DNA of 64,000 nt from Methylorubrum populi. Its GTDB lineage: Bacteria; Pseudomonadota; Alphaproteobacteria; Rhizobiales; Beijerinckiaceae. The position numbers and the translations under genes are program-made. The stretch spans positions 186,001 through 250,000 of the forward strand of contig JAQIIU010000001.1 of NCBI GenBank assembly GCA_036946625.1. Reading direction: 5' to 3'. Positions within the stretch are counted from its first letter, which is position 1. Every line of letters begins with the position of its first letter. Positions 34,856 through 43,780 of this stretch are shown here, piece by piece. The notes beneath the pieces were generated by a model, which saw nothing but the letters and a program-made list of their open reading frames with translations, was not told where the DNA came from and did not search any database.

Positions 34856-36204
34856 GCGAGGCCCCGGCCTCGCCGGTCGCGACCCGCCTCGCCCGCCTCG
34901 TCGACGTGAGGCCGGGCGAGGGCCCGGCGCTGGCGTGGTCCTGGGCCTACATCTTCGCCCTGCTGGCGAGCTATTACGTGCTGCGCCCGATCCGCGACCA
35001 GATGGGCGTGGCGGGGGGCCTGGAGAACCTGCCCTGGCTGTTCCTGGCCACCCTCGTCGGCATGCTGGCGCTGAACCTGCCCTTCGCGTGGCTGGTCAAG
35101 CGCCTGCCGCGGGCGCGCTTCGTGCCCCTCACCTACCGCTTCTTCATCCTCAACATCCTGATCTTTGCCGCCCTCATCGCCGTCGCCGAGGGCGAGGCGG
35201 CGGTCTGGGTCGGGCGGGCCTTCTTCGTCTGGCTCTCGATCTTCAACCTGTTCGTGGTCTCGATCTTCTGGGCCACGGTGGTGGACGTGTTCTCGACGGA
35301 CCAGGGCAAGCGCCTGTTCGGCTTCATCGCGGCCGGCGCCACCCTCGGCGCCATCTGCGGCTCGGCGGTGACCGCGACGCTCGCCCGCGACGTGCCGACC
35401 TGGGCGCTGCTGCTGGCCGCCGCCGTGCTCCTGGAGGCGGCGGTCTTCGCCATGCGAGGGCTCGCGCGCCTGATCGGGCGGCTGCACGAAGTGCCGGAGG
35501 AATCCCGCGCGGGCGAGACCATCGGCGGCGACGTGTGGGCGGGCATCCGGCGCACCGTCGCCTCGCCCTACCTCCTCAACATCGCCCTGTTCCTGGCGCT
35601 GTTCTCGATCACCGCGACCTTCCTGTATTTCGAGCAGGCGGGGATCGCCAAGCGCAGCTTCCCCGACCGCGGTGCGCAGACCGCCTTCTTCGCCGGCGTC
35701 GATCTTGCCGTGAACGCGCTCACGCTCGGCATCCAGCTCTTCCTCACCGGCCGCATCACGAAGGTGTTCGGCGTCGGCGTGACGCTCGCGCTGCTGCCGG
35801 CGGCGAGCATCGTCGGCTTCGCCGCACTCGCGCTCTCGCCGACCGTGGCCTCGGTGGTGGTGATCTACGTGCTGCGCCGCGCCGGCAACTTCGCCATCGC
35901 CCGGCCGGTCCGCGAGGTGCTGTTCACGGTGGTGCCGCGCGAGGACCGCTACAAGGCGAAAAGCTTCATCGACACGGTGGTCTACCGCCTCGGCGACCAG
36001 CTCGGCGCGTGGTCCTATACCGGGCTCGCCGCGCTCGGCTTCGGCGGCCACGCGGCGGCCGTGGCGGCCTTGCCGCTCTCGGCGGCGTGGCTCCTCAACG
36101 CGCTCTGGCTCGGCCGGGCGCAGGCGCGGCGGCAAGAGGTGGCACAACAAGAGGCGGCACGAACGGGGGACATCCCGGCGCCGATGCCACCAAGAACGGC
36201 CTGA
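34852..36204 (+). CDS. Npt-like nucleotide (NTP/NDP) transporter of the MFS
   Basis: 450 residues from TTG 34852, overlapping the previous stop (TTGA). About twelve hydrophobic segments are visible. LASYYVLRPIRDQMGVAGG near the first helix and FSTDQGKRLFGFIAAGATLGAICGSAVTA near 145-172 match the ATP/ADP carrier-like family found in obligate intracellular bacteria and, as uncharacterised homologues, in many free-living proteobacteria. The transported solute in free-living species is not established. Overlaps suggest one operon with the two exported oxidoreductases. Confidence 0.7.
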   Translation: MSEAPASPVATRLARLVDVRPGEGPALAWSWAYIFALLASYYVLRPIRDQMGVAGGLENLPWLFLATLVGMLALNLPFAWLVKRLPRARFVPLTYRFFILNILIFAALIAVAEGEAAVWVGRAFFVWLSIFNLFVVSIFWATVVDVFSTDQGKRLFGFIAAGATLGAICGSAVTATLARDVPTWALLLAAAVLLEAAVFAMRGLARLIGRLHEVPEESRAGETIGGDVWAGIRRTVASPYLLNIALFLALFSITATFLYFEQAGIAKRSFPDRGAQTAFFAGVDLAVNALTLGIQLFLTGRITKVFGVGVTLALLPAASIVGFAALALSPTVASVVVIYVLRRAGNFAIARPVREVLFTVVPREDRYKAKSFIDTVVYRLGDQLGAWSYTGLAALGFGGHAAAVAALPLSAAWLLNALWLGRAQARRQEVAQQEAARTGDIPAPMPPRTA

Positions 36205-36420
36205 TCTCGATTGTTGCAAAGGTTGTGTTCAGTCTAACCTGCTTCCGTCGGGCGGACGGGGCATGCCCGGACGGTGGGGACGGGCGGCGATGCGGCATCG
36301 CGGCACGCCTGCGTTTCCGGAAGCGATCGGACATAGAACAGAAACAGTGACCCTGCGGTATCCGCCGGCTCCCTCCGTGCCGCGGCTCCGGCAGGCTCGG
36401 CCGACATCCACCGGAGACCC

Positions 36421-39400
36421 ATGGGACTCGTCCAGTACGCCCTCAAGTTCCGCATCACGACCTACGTCCTCGCCGTGCTGATGATGCTGGGCGGGGTGGG
36501 CGCGATCGTCGTGACCCCGAAGGACGTGCTGCCCGCGGTCGACATCCCGGTCGTCGTCGTGGTCTGGACCTATACGGGCCTGTCCGCGCCGGAGATGGAG
36601 AAGCGGATCACGACCTATTCCGAGTTCGGGATCTCCAACAACGTCAACAGCATCGCCCGGATGGAATCGACGAGCCTCCAGGGCACGTCGGTGATGAAGA
36701 TCTATTTCGACCCCACCGTCAGCATCGATCTCGCCATCGCTCAGGTCGTCTCCTCGACGAACTCGATCCGCGCGCTGATGCCGCCGGGCGTGCAGCCGCC
36801 GGTGATCGTGCGCTTCTCCGCCTCCTCGGTGCCGGTGATCCAGCTCGCGCTGACCTCGGCCAAGGACAGCCTCAACAAGGTCTACGACTACGCGCAGTAC
36901 CGCATCCGCCAGCGCCTGACCCAGGTGCCGGGCTCGACCCTGCCCTCCCCCTTCGGCGGCGCCCCGCGACAGGTGATGGTCGATCTCGACCTGCACGCGC
37001 TCCAGGCACTCGGGCTCACCCCGCTCGAAGTCACCAACGCGGTGACCTCGCAGAACCTGACGATCCCCTCCGGCCTCGCCAAGATCGGCGAGCAGCAATA
37101 CCCGGTGCAGATGAACGCGACACCGGACGCGATCGCGGCCTTGAACGAGATCCCGATCAAGCTGGTCAACGGCCAGCCGGTGCTGGTGCGCGACGTGGCC
37201 TATGTCCGCGACGGCGGCCCGCCGCAGGTCAACGTGGTGCGTGCCGACGGGCAGGCCTCGGTGCTGATGCGGGTGTTGAAGAACGGCACCGCCTCGACGC
37301 TCGACGTCGTCAACAACGTCAAGGCGGCGTTGCCCGACATCCGCGCGGCGGCCCCCGAGGGCATGGAGATCAAGCCGCTCTTCGACCAGTCGGTGTTCGT
37401 GTCGAACGCGATCGAGGGCGTGTGGCACGAGGCCGTCATCGCCGCCTGCCTCACGGGGCTCACCATCCTCCTCTTCCTCGGCTCGTGGCGCTCGACGCTG
37501 ATCGTGCTCGTATCGATTCCCTTGTGCCTCATGACCTCGCTGGCGCTGCTCGCCGCCCTCGGCCACACCATCAACGTGATGACCTTGGGCGGGCTGGCGC
37601 TCGCGGTCGGCATCCTCGTCGACGACGTGACGGTGGCGATCGAGAACACCTACCGCCTGTTCGAGGAGGGCAAGCCGTTCCGCAACGCCGTGGTCGAGGG
37701 CGCGGCCGGCATCGCCAAGCCGGCGCTGATCTCGACGCTCTCGATCTGCGCCGCCTTCGTCTCGGTCTTCGCGCTGACCGACACCCCAAAATACCTGTTC
37801 ACGCCGCAGGCGCTCGCGGTCGTGTTCGCGATGCTGACCTCCTATCTGCTCACCCGCACCCTGGTGCCGGTGCTGATCGACGTGCTGGTGGCCCGCGAAT
37901 ACCTCCGGCACCACGGCGGCGACGGGGAGGCGCCGCGCCGGGGCCGGATCGAGCGGGCGCTCGGCTGGCTGCTCTCTCCGGTGTTCCGGCTGGCCGGCAC
38001 CTTCCGCCGGGGCTTCGAGGCGCGGTTCGAGCGGTTCCATCGCGGCTATGTCGGGCTGCTGCACGCGGTCCTGCGCCATCCCGTCGTCACGGTGACGGTC
38101 GTCGGCCTGCTGTTTGCCGGCACCGGCGGCCTGTTCGTCTTCACGGGGCAGGACTACTTCCCGCAGGTCGAATCGAGCCAGATGACGCTGCACCTGCGCA
38201 CCCGCCCCGGCATGCGCATCGAGACCGCCGAGCAGGTCTTCGCGCAAGTCGAGACCGTGGTGCGGGAAGTGATCCCCGAGAGCGAGATCGACCAGATCCT
38301 CGATAACATCGGCATCCCGTCGAACAACTACAACTTCGCCTTCTCCGACGGGTCGTTCGTCTCCTACAACGACGGGCAGATGCTGATCGATTTGAAGGAC
38401 GAGCACGGCTCCATCGCCGAGTACCAGAGACGCCTGCGCGAGACCCTGCGGGAGCGCTTCCCCGACATGGTCGTCTACTTCCAGCCCTCCGACATCATCA
38501 CGCAGATCCTCAATTTCGGAGTCATCGCGCAGATCGACGTGCAGGTCTCGGGGCGCAACACGGTCAAGGATCTGGAGGTCGCCCGGCGCATCGAGGCGCG
38601 GCTGAAGGAGACCGCCGGCCTCGTCGACGTGCACCTGCACCAGATCGTCGATCAGCCGCAGTTCTTCGTCGATGTGGACCGGCGGCTCGCCTCCGAACTC
38701 GGCCTGACCCAGAACCAAGTGGCGCAAAGCCTCAACGTGTCGCTGTCGGGCTCCTTCCAGGTCAACCCGAACTTCTGGACCGATCCGAAGACCGGCATCC
38801 CCTACCAGCTCTGGGTCCAGACGCCGGAATACCGCAACGACTCGCTCACCGCGCTGCAGAACACCCCGCTCTTCGCCCGCGCCAACGCCGCCAACGGGCC
38901 CGGCGCTCTGACGCTTCTGTCCAGCATCAGCACCATCACCCGCCAGCCGACGCAGACGGTGATCAACCACGTCAACACCCAGCCGACCTTCAACGTCTAC
39001 GCGGCGGTGCAGGATCGCGACCTCGGCGCGGTCGCCCGCGACATCGACCGGATCGTCCAGGAAGAGCAGAAGGCCCTGCCGGCCCCCGACAGGATCAGCG
39101 TGCGCGGGCAGATCGAGAACATGCGCGCCGCCTTCTTCCGGCTGGAGGTCGGCCTCGGCATCGCTCTGATCGCGGTCTACCTGCTGATGGCGGTGAACTA
39201 TCAGAGCTGGGGCGATCCCTTCGTGGTGCTGGCCGCGCTTCCCGTCGCCTTCTGCGGCATCGTCGCCAGCCTGTTCATCACCGGCACCGCCTTCTCGATC
39301 CCCTCGCTGTTCGGGGCGATCATGTCGGTGGGCATCGCGTCGGCCAACTCGATCCTGCTCGTCACCTTCGCGCGTGAACACCGCGAGGCCACGGGCTGCT

Positions 39401-39651
39401 CGGCCCGTGAGGCGGCCATTGCCGCCGGCGAGACCCGGCTGCGGCCGGTGCTGATGACGGCGAGCGCGATGTTCCTGGGGCTGGTGCCCATGGCGCTCGG
39501 CACCGGCGAGGGCGGCGAGCAGAACGCGGCCCTGGCGCGGGCGGTGATGGGCGGCATCGCGCTCGGCACGCCCTCGACGCTGCTGTTCGTGCCCTTCCTC
39601 TACAGCCTGCTGCGGCGGGGCGAGGCCAAGCCGCTCGAGGATTATGTATGA
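36421..39651 (+). CDS. RND-family efflux pump, inner membrane subunit
   Basis: 1076 residues, full length for an HAE-RND permease. Twelve membrane helices in two sets of six with two large periplasmic loops. The proton-relay Asp-Asp pair is in TM4 (GILVDDVTVAIENTYRLFEEG), and TM10-11 show SVGIASANSILLVTFAREH. The N-terminal helix is followed by PAVDIPVVVVVWTYTGLSAPEMEKRIT. It exports hydrophobic or amphiphilic compounds with its adaptor at 39685. The pump gene precedes the adaptor gene, the reverse of the usual order; no outer membrane channel gene is adjacent. Confidence 0.93.
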   Translation: MGLVQYALKFRITTYVLAVLMMLGGVGAIVVTPKDVLPAVDIPVVVVVWTYTGLSAPEMEKRITTYSEFGISNNVNSIARMESTSLQGTSVMKIYFDPTVSIDLAIAQVVSSTNSIRALMPPGVQPPVIVRFSASSVPVIQLALTSAKDSLNKVYDYAQYRIRQRLTQVPGSTLPSPFGGAPRQVMVDLDLHALQALGLTPLEVTNAVTSQNLTIPSGLAKIGEQQYPVQMNATPDAIAALNEIPIKLVNGQPVLVRDVAYVRDGGPPQVNVVRADGQASVLMRVLKNGTASTLDVVNNVKAALPDIRAAAPEGMEIKPLFDQSVFVSNAIEGVWHEAVIAACLTGLTILLFLGSWRSTLIVLVSIPLCLMTSLALLAALGHTINVMTLGGLALAVGILVDDVTVAIENTYRLFEEGKPFRNAVVEGAAGIAKPALISTLSICAAFVSVFALTDTPKYLFTPQALAVVFAMLTSYLLTRTLVPVLIDVLVAREYLRHHGGDGEAPRRGRIERALGWLLSPVFRLAGTFRRGFEARFERFHRGYVGLLHAVLRHPVVTVTVVGLLFAGTGGLFVFTGQDYFPQVESSQMTLHLRTRPGMRIETAEQVFAQVETVVREVIPESEIDQILDNIGIPSNNYNFAFSDGSFVSYNDGQMLIDLKDEHGSIAEYQRRLRETLRERFPDMVVYFQPSDIITQILNFGVIAQIDVQVSGRNTVKDLEVARRIEARLKETAGLVDVHLHQIVDQPQFFVDVDRRLASELGLTQNQVAQSLNVSLSGSFQVNPNFWTDPKTGIPYQLWVQTPEYRNDSLTALQNTPLFARANAANGPGALTLLSSISTITRQPTQTVINHVNTQPTFNVYAAVQDRDLGAVARDIDRIVQEEQKALPAPDRISVRGQIENMRAAFFRLEVGLGIALIAVYLLMAVNYQSWGDPFVVLAALPVAFCGIVASLFITGTAFSIPSLFGAIMSVGIASANSILLVTFAREHREATGCSAREAAIAAGETRLRPVLMTASAMFLGLVPMALGTGEGGEQNAALARAVMGGIALGTPSTLLFVPFLYSLLRRGEAKPLEDYV

Positions 39652-39684
39652 TGCGCGCGGGCATCGAGAGAGAAGGATCGTTTC

Positions 39685-40971
39685 GTGAGCCAGCCTGACC
39701 GGACAGGGGACGACAAGAAAGTCCCGCCGCCGCCGGGCAAAGGCGGCTTCGTGCTGGCCGGGCTGGTCGCCCTCGGCCTGCTCGCCTACGGCGGCTACGG
39801 CCACTGGCAGCGGGCGGCCCGGGCCGAGGCGACGCAGCGCAAGCAGATCGAGTTCGTGCCCAAGGTCCGCACCGAGGAGGCCAAACGCCTCGACGGACCG
39901 GTCGAGCTGACCCTGCCGGGCCAGACCGAACCCTTCGCCACGGCACGGATCTATGCGCGCGCCACCGGCTACGTCGCCGAGCGCCACGTCGATATCGGCT
40001 CGCGGGTGAAGAAGGGCGACGTGCTCCTGCGCATCGCCGCGCCCGACCTCGACCAGCAATTGGCGCAAGCGGAAGCGCAGCTCGGCCAGTTGGAGGCGCA
40101 GCTCCTGCGGGCCGAGGCCATGGTGGACCAGGCGAAGGCCAACGTGAACCTCGCCCAGGTCACCAACGCGCGCACCTCGACGCTCGCCGGCCAGGGCTGG
40201 GCCTCGAAGCAGAACGCCGACACCACCCAGGCCGGCGTGCTCTCGCAGGCCGCCAACCTCGCCTCGGCCGAGGCCGACGTGAAGGTGGCGCAGGCCAACA
40301 TCAAGGCGCAGCAGGCCACCGTCGGCCGCCTCAGGGCCCTGACCGGCTTCGAGATCGTCGCCGCGCCCTTCGACGGCGTGATCACCACCCGCAACGTCGA
40401 TGTCGGCGACCTCGTCCAGGCGGATGCGGGTTCCGGCTCGCCGCTCCTGTCGATGGACCGGGACGACGTGCTGCGCATCTCGGTCAACGTGCCGCAGAAC
40501 GCGGCGGTCGGCGTGCAGCCCGGCATCGCGGCCCGGATCAAGGTGCCGCAGATGCCCGACCGCAGCTTCTCCGGCGCGGTCGAGCGCAGCTCGGTCGCCC
40601 TGCTCGCCTCCTCGCGCACGCTGGTCACGCAGGTCGACGTGCCGAACCCCGACCGGACCCTGCGGCCGGGCCTGTTCGTCTACGTGACGCTGGCGATTCC
40701 CCGCACCGGCGGCGCGACGGTGGCGGTGCCGGCCGAAGCCCTGGTGTTCAACCAGTCCGGCACCCGCGTCGCCGTCGCCCGCGAGGAAGACCGCGTGACC
40801 TGGGCCGAGGTCCACGTCGCCCGCGACAAGGGCACGGTGGTGGAGGTGGACAGGGGGCTCTCGGGCGGCGAGCGCCTCGTGCTGAGCCCACCCGCGGATC
40901 TCAAGGACGGCGGCCGCATCGCCCCGCAGCCGCCGAAATCCGACAAGCCGATGCAGGCCGCGCAGCGGTAG
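39685..40971 (+). CDS. RND efflux periplasmic adaptor (membrane fusion protein)
   Basis: 428 residues from GTG 39685. One N-terminal anchor helix (GGFVLAGLVALGLLAYGGYG, about 20-40), a lipoyl/barrel-sandwich half-motif (ATGYVAERHVDIGSRVKKGDVLLRI, about 92-116), an alpha-hairpin coiled coil (120-210), the second half-motif (FEIVAAPFDGVITTRNVDVGDLV) and beta-barrel regions. This is the standard HlyD/AcrA layout; the adaptor links the pump at 36421 to a TolC-type channel encoded elsewhere. Spacing of 33 bases indicates one operon. Confidence 0.92.
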   Translation: MSQPDRTGDDKKVPPPPGKGGFVLAGLVALGLLAYGGYGHWQRAARAEATQRKQIEFVPKVRTEEAKRLDGPVELTLPGQTEPFATARIYARATGYVAERHVDIGSRVKKGDVLLRIAAPDLDQQLAQAEAQLGQLEAQLLRAEAMVDQAKANVNLAQVTNARTSTLAGQGWASKQNADTTQAGVLSQAANLASAEADVKVAQANIKAQQATVGRLRALTGFEIVAAPFDGVITTRNVDVGDLVQADAGSGSPLLSMDRDDVLRISVNVPQNAAVGVQPGIAARIKVPQMPDRSFSGAVERSSVALLASSRTLVTQVDVPNPDRTLRPGLFVYVTLAIPRTGGATVAVPAEALVFNQSGTRVAVAREEDRVTWAEVHVARDKGTVVEVDRGLSGGERLVLSPPADLKDGGRIAPQPPKSDKPMQAAQR

Positions 40972-41384
40972 AAACTTTCGCGCAGCCGCTCTCCCGCTGT
41001 CATGGCGAGGCTTCGGCCGATCCTGCCGGCGAAGAGGTTCCGGATGGGGCGAGTGCCTGATCCGGCGTCGGAGCGCTCTGGCTGGACGCCGACCGATGGT
41101 CGACTTCCTCTCGTCCGGCGGGCGCCCGCCGCCCACGCCTTCGCGCGGGCAACCGGCGATGCGCCGGGATCGGCGCCGGGTGGTATCAGGAGCCCGGCGC
41201 GCCCCGGCAATGTGTCGGATCGGACGGGAACCCTGCGGGACGCGAATGGCGCCGCTGCCATGGTCCCGCCATGGGCCGTCCCCGGTTCCGTCACGGAAAG
41301 GGTCGGTTTCCGCGAAGACTTCGTCAACCAAGAGCCGCTATTCTGCATCAAGTTTTACGGAACCCGGATCGGGGCCGGGTCTTG
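40972..41384. other. Intergenic, no gene seen
   Basis: 413 bases downstream of the adaptor gene. A GTCATGGCGAGGCTTCGG segment near 40999 faintly resembles the CGTCATCGCGAG palindrome family found at 43018. No convincing coding frame; a very long antisense frame from the pump operon ends here and is rejected. Confidence 0.3.
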
Positions 41385-41669
41385 ATGGACAAGCTCGGCC
41401 GCAACACCGCCGGTCGGCACCAGCAATCGGGAATGTGTTCCGTGAGTTTCACCGTCAGCGCCGGCACCGATTCACGCGTCTGTTCCTGGCAGCACGGCTC
41501 GATGATGAGTGCCCTGGAGCAGGGCCTCTCGCTGATGACGGCAGGGATGAGCGACGTGCGCATCGTCGATTCCGAAGGCCGCAGCCACAGCCCCGCCGCC
41601 CTCTACCAGCGCATGTTCGGACAGCGGCCGGCGGAAGAGGCCGCGCAGCCCCGCGCCCGCGCGGCCTGA
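41385..41669 (+). CDS. Small hypothetical protein
   Basis: 94 residues from ATG 41385; a second possible start at ATG 41433 would give 78 residues and may be the true one, since conserved-looking sequence begins CSVSFTVSAGTDSRVCSWQHG. The middle part ALEQGLSLMTAGMSDVRIVDSEGR reads like a compact alpha/beta fold, and the tail is Ala/Arg-rich. No signal peptide or known domain. The gene stands alone between two gene-free stretches. Confidence 0.5.
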   Translation: MDKLGRNTAGRHQQSGMCSVSFTVSAGTDSRVCSWQHGSMMSALEQGLSLMTAGMSDVRIVDSEGRSHSPAALYQRMFGQRPAEEAAQPRARAA

Positions 41670-42019
41670 TCCGGCGCGCCATCACCGGAGTCGCGACGAT
41701 CAACCCCGGAGCACCTCCGGCTTCGTGGCAGGATCGATACCGGGTGGCGACGAGATCGCACAATCACGGCCCCGAACAGGCCCGGCTCGACGGGATCGCC
41801 GATCCGGACGGACGTCGCGGTGACCGGCCTCGTCCTGCCGGACCAGGGGGCGCCGCATATCGAGCTGCTGTGCTGCCGCGGCGCCTTCGACCGCTCGGCA
41901 CCCCCGCCCGGCCTCACCGATGCGGCGGCGACCCGCCTCGTCCTGGCGATGCGCGGCCGGGCCGCGCTGGACGCCGCCTGTTCAGCTCCCCTCTCCCGCT
42001 TCAGGGGAGCGGGATGCGC
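41670..42019. other. Intergenic, no confident gene
   Basis: 350 bases. A short plus-strand frame starting near 41820 (TGLVLPDQGAPHIELLCC...) looks protein-like for about 50 codons, then runs into antisense of the next gene; it may be a fragment of a lost gene. Nothing else recognised. Confidence 0.25.
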
Positions 42020-42619
42020 CTACCCCCGGATCGCCGCCGCATCCGGCGCCACGACCGCGAACAGGTCGCTCAGCGCCGCGAGGCTCGCGGCCTGGAGCGC
42101 GGCGGCCGGGACGGTGGCGCCGTCCGGCCCCGGCAGGGCGCGGGTGGCGGTGGCGGAGGCCACGACCGTCGGGCGGAAGCCGAGGTTGAAGGCGCCCCGC
42201 GCGGTCGAGTTCACGCACATATGCGTCATGAAGCCCGCCAGGATCACGTCCTTGACGCCGGCCGCTTCCAGCCGCGCCTGAAGGTCGGTGCCGACGAAGG
42301 AACTCGGATAGGTCTTGGTGACGACCGCCTCGCCCTCTCGCGGGGCGACCTCGTCGCTGATCTGGCCGATGGCCGCCGTGAGGTCGTAGGGTGAGCCCGG
42401 CCCGGCGTCGTGGCGCACGTGGAAGACCGGGATGCCCGCGTCCCGCGCCCGCTCCAGCAGGGTCTTGGCCTCGCGGATCGCCGGCTCGACGCCGTCGAGC
42501 CGCATCACGCCCTCGCGGTAGGTGTTCTGCAGGTCGATCAGCACAAGCGCCGAGCCGGCGAGGGCGGCGGGCTCCGGCGGCAGGCCGGACAGGCTGCGCA
42601 GGGTCTTGAGGTCGGTCAT
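42020..42619 (-). CDS. Isochorismatase-like cysteine hydrolase
   Basis: 199 residues from ATG 42619. The catalytic triad of the family is present: Asp29 (VLIDLQN), Lys102 (VTKTYPSSF) and Cys135 (GFMTHMCVNSTARGA). Size and motif order fit hydrolases acting on isochorismate, nicotinamide or other amides. The substrate is unknown; the absence of neighbouring siderophore or NAD genes argues against isochorismatase proper. It stands alone; upstream DNA contains palindromic repeats. Confidence 0.88.
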   Translation of the reverse strand: MTDLKTLRSLSGLPPEPAALAGSALVLIDLQNTYREGVMRLDGVEPAIREAKTLLERARDAGIPVFHVRHDAGPGSPYDLTAAIGQISDEVAPREGEAVVTKTYPSSFVGTDLQARLEAAGVKDVILAGFMTHMCVNSTARGAFNLGFRPTVVASATATRALPGPDGATVPAAALQAASLAALSDLFAVVAPDAAAIRG

Positions 42620-42765
42620 GGCTCTGGCCTTCTCGTGGGACGCGGTTCCGGGCGGGATGTGAGCCGAGCGGGGCTGCCCGCGCAACCTGCCGATCCGTCC
42701 AACGGAATCGGGACGGTCGATCCTGCCTCTCCTCGAACCGGTCCGGTCGATTCCTCCGGCTCCGC

Positions 42766-42808
42766 CGTCATCGCGAGCGTCGGCGAGGCGATCCGGCGGC
42801 GCGACCTG
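42766..42808. repeat. Palindromic repeat family B, partial copy
   Basis: CGTCATCGCGAGCG at 42766-42779 is followed by GGCGAGGCGATCC, the left half of the full element at 43018, then diverges. End point approximate. Confidence 0.6.
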
Positions 42809-43017
42809 TCCGGAGAGGGCAGCCCGCACCGTCATTCTTGTCGCCATCGTCCGGCACGGGCCTCGCACGCCTCCAGCGGCAGGGTCGTCTCGCCGCCTTC
42901 CTCCTGCACCCGGACATGGCTCGGGCGCGGCTGCTTCGGTGGGCAGAGAAAGGCCCTTGAACGAGGGGGTCATCTCATACCGTTTCCGATCGATCGCTTC
43001 GGGTTTCGCCCCCCCTC

Positions 43018-43108
43018 CGTCATCGCGAGCGGCCGCGAAGGGATCCAGGGCGCGACAGGTCCGAAAAGGGCGCGCCCTGGATCGCCACGGCTTCGCCTCG
43101 CGATGACG
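43018..43108. repeat. Palindromic repeat family B, full copy
   Basis: 91-bp inverted repeat: CGTCATCGCGAG at the left end is mirrored by CTCGCGATGACG at the right, and GGATCCAGGGCGCG is mirrored by CGCGCCCTGGATCG inside. The element has the layout of a large REP/BIME-like or MITE-like palindrome. Related starts occur at 42766 and 47051. Confidence 0.8.
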
Positions 43109-43142
43109 CAGGAGAGGCCGAACTCATCAACCGGATATCGTA

Positions 43143-43361
43143 TCACACGCCCTCCGGCCGCTCGCCCTGCGGCGAGCGATGCCCGTGCGCCGGACGGGTC
43201 CGCAGGTAGCCCTTGAAGCGCAGGTACTCGGCGACGATCGCGCAGATCGCCCGGTCCAGCGGCAGGTTCTCGACCGCGCAGTGCTCGTCGAGCGCCGCCA
43301 CGACCTCCGGCGGGAAGGTCGGGATGCCGGCGAGTTTCGGTTCGGTCGAGGTGTCGCTCAC
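43143..43361 (-). CDS. Small hypothetical protein
   Basis: 72 residues from GTG 43361. The core LAGIPTFPPEVVAALDEHCAVENLPLDRAICAIVAEYLRFKGYL looks like two or three helices, with a polar tail. The start overlaps the stop of the gene before it (GTGA), and a GAGGAG site lies about 11 bases upstream. It may be a small DNA-binding or regulatory protein, but no family was recognised. Confidence 0.5.
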   Translation of the reverse strand: MSDTSTEPKLAGIPTFPPEVVAALDEHCAVENLPLDRAICAIVAEYLRFKGYLRTRPAHGHRSPQGERPEGV

Positions 43362-43648
43362 GCTTTCGACGCTCCTCGCTCTCCGGTTGCATGGCCGCCC
43401 CGGCCGGCGGCACGCCCGGCCCGTCCGGGTCGCCGGGGCGGGTCGCGCCCAGGCGCCGCAGCAGCGCCGCGCGGGTCTGCACTGCCGGGGATGCGGCCCG
43501 AAGCGCGCGGGTGTCGGCGAGGAGGCACCGGACATCCCACGAACGATTCCCGCGCCCGCCCTCCCCCCGGGCTCGCCTCGAACAGCCGCGTCGGCGCCCG
43601 TTCGAACAGGCTCACGAGAAGGCCGAGCCGCTCGGTCTCGTCCGCCAT
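43358..43648 (-). CDS. Small hypothetical protein, possibly frameshifted
   Basis: 96 residues from ATG 43648. The first 30 residues (MADETERLGLLVSLFERAPT...) read as genuine protein, but the rest is Gly/Arg/Pro/Ala-rich as if out of frame; another frame at 43380-43470 reads QTRAALLRRLGATRPGDPDGPG. A frameshift is possible. The stop overlaps the start of the following small gene by four bases (GTGA), which supports expression of the pair as an operon. Confidence 0.35.
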   Translation of the reverse strand: MADETERLGLLVSLFERAPTRLFEASPGGGRARESFVGCPVPPRRHPRASGRIPGSADPRGAAAAPGRDPPRRPGRAGRAAGRGGHATGERGASKA

Positions 43649-43780
43649 CGTCGTCTCCGCTTCGGCCGGCGCGGTGCAGGCCCGGAGGTGAATGCCGGGA
43701 GCGCGGCCCGCGGTTCCCGGACTGCGCACACTCGCGACTTCGTGTAAGCTGGGTCGGGAACTCTCGCAGCGCCCGTCGGG

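Larger units (their letters stand above)
42620..43142. other. Intergenic rich in palindromic repeats
   Basis: 523 bases with two copies of the CGTCATCGCGAG element (listed separately) and no credible gene. The full copy at 43018-43108 is a long inverted repeat able to form a stable hairpin on either strand. Confidence 0.45.

Noticed and set aside
36229-41331. A 1700-codon open frame on the minus strand
   Set aside because: It is antisense to the RND pump and adaptor genes; the lack of stops follows from high GC at third positions, and its translation is His/Asp/Gly/Arg-rich low-complexity sequence.
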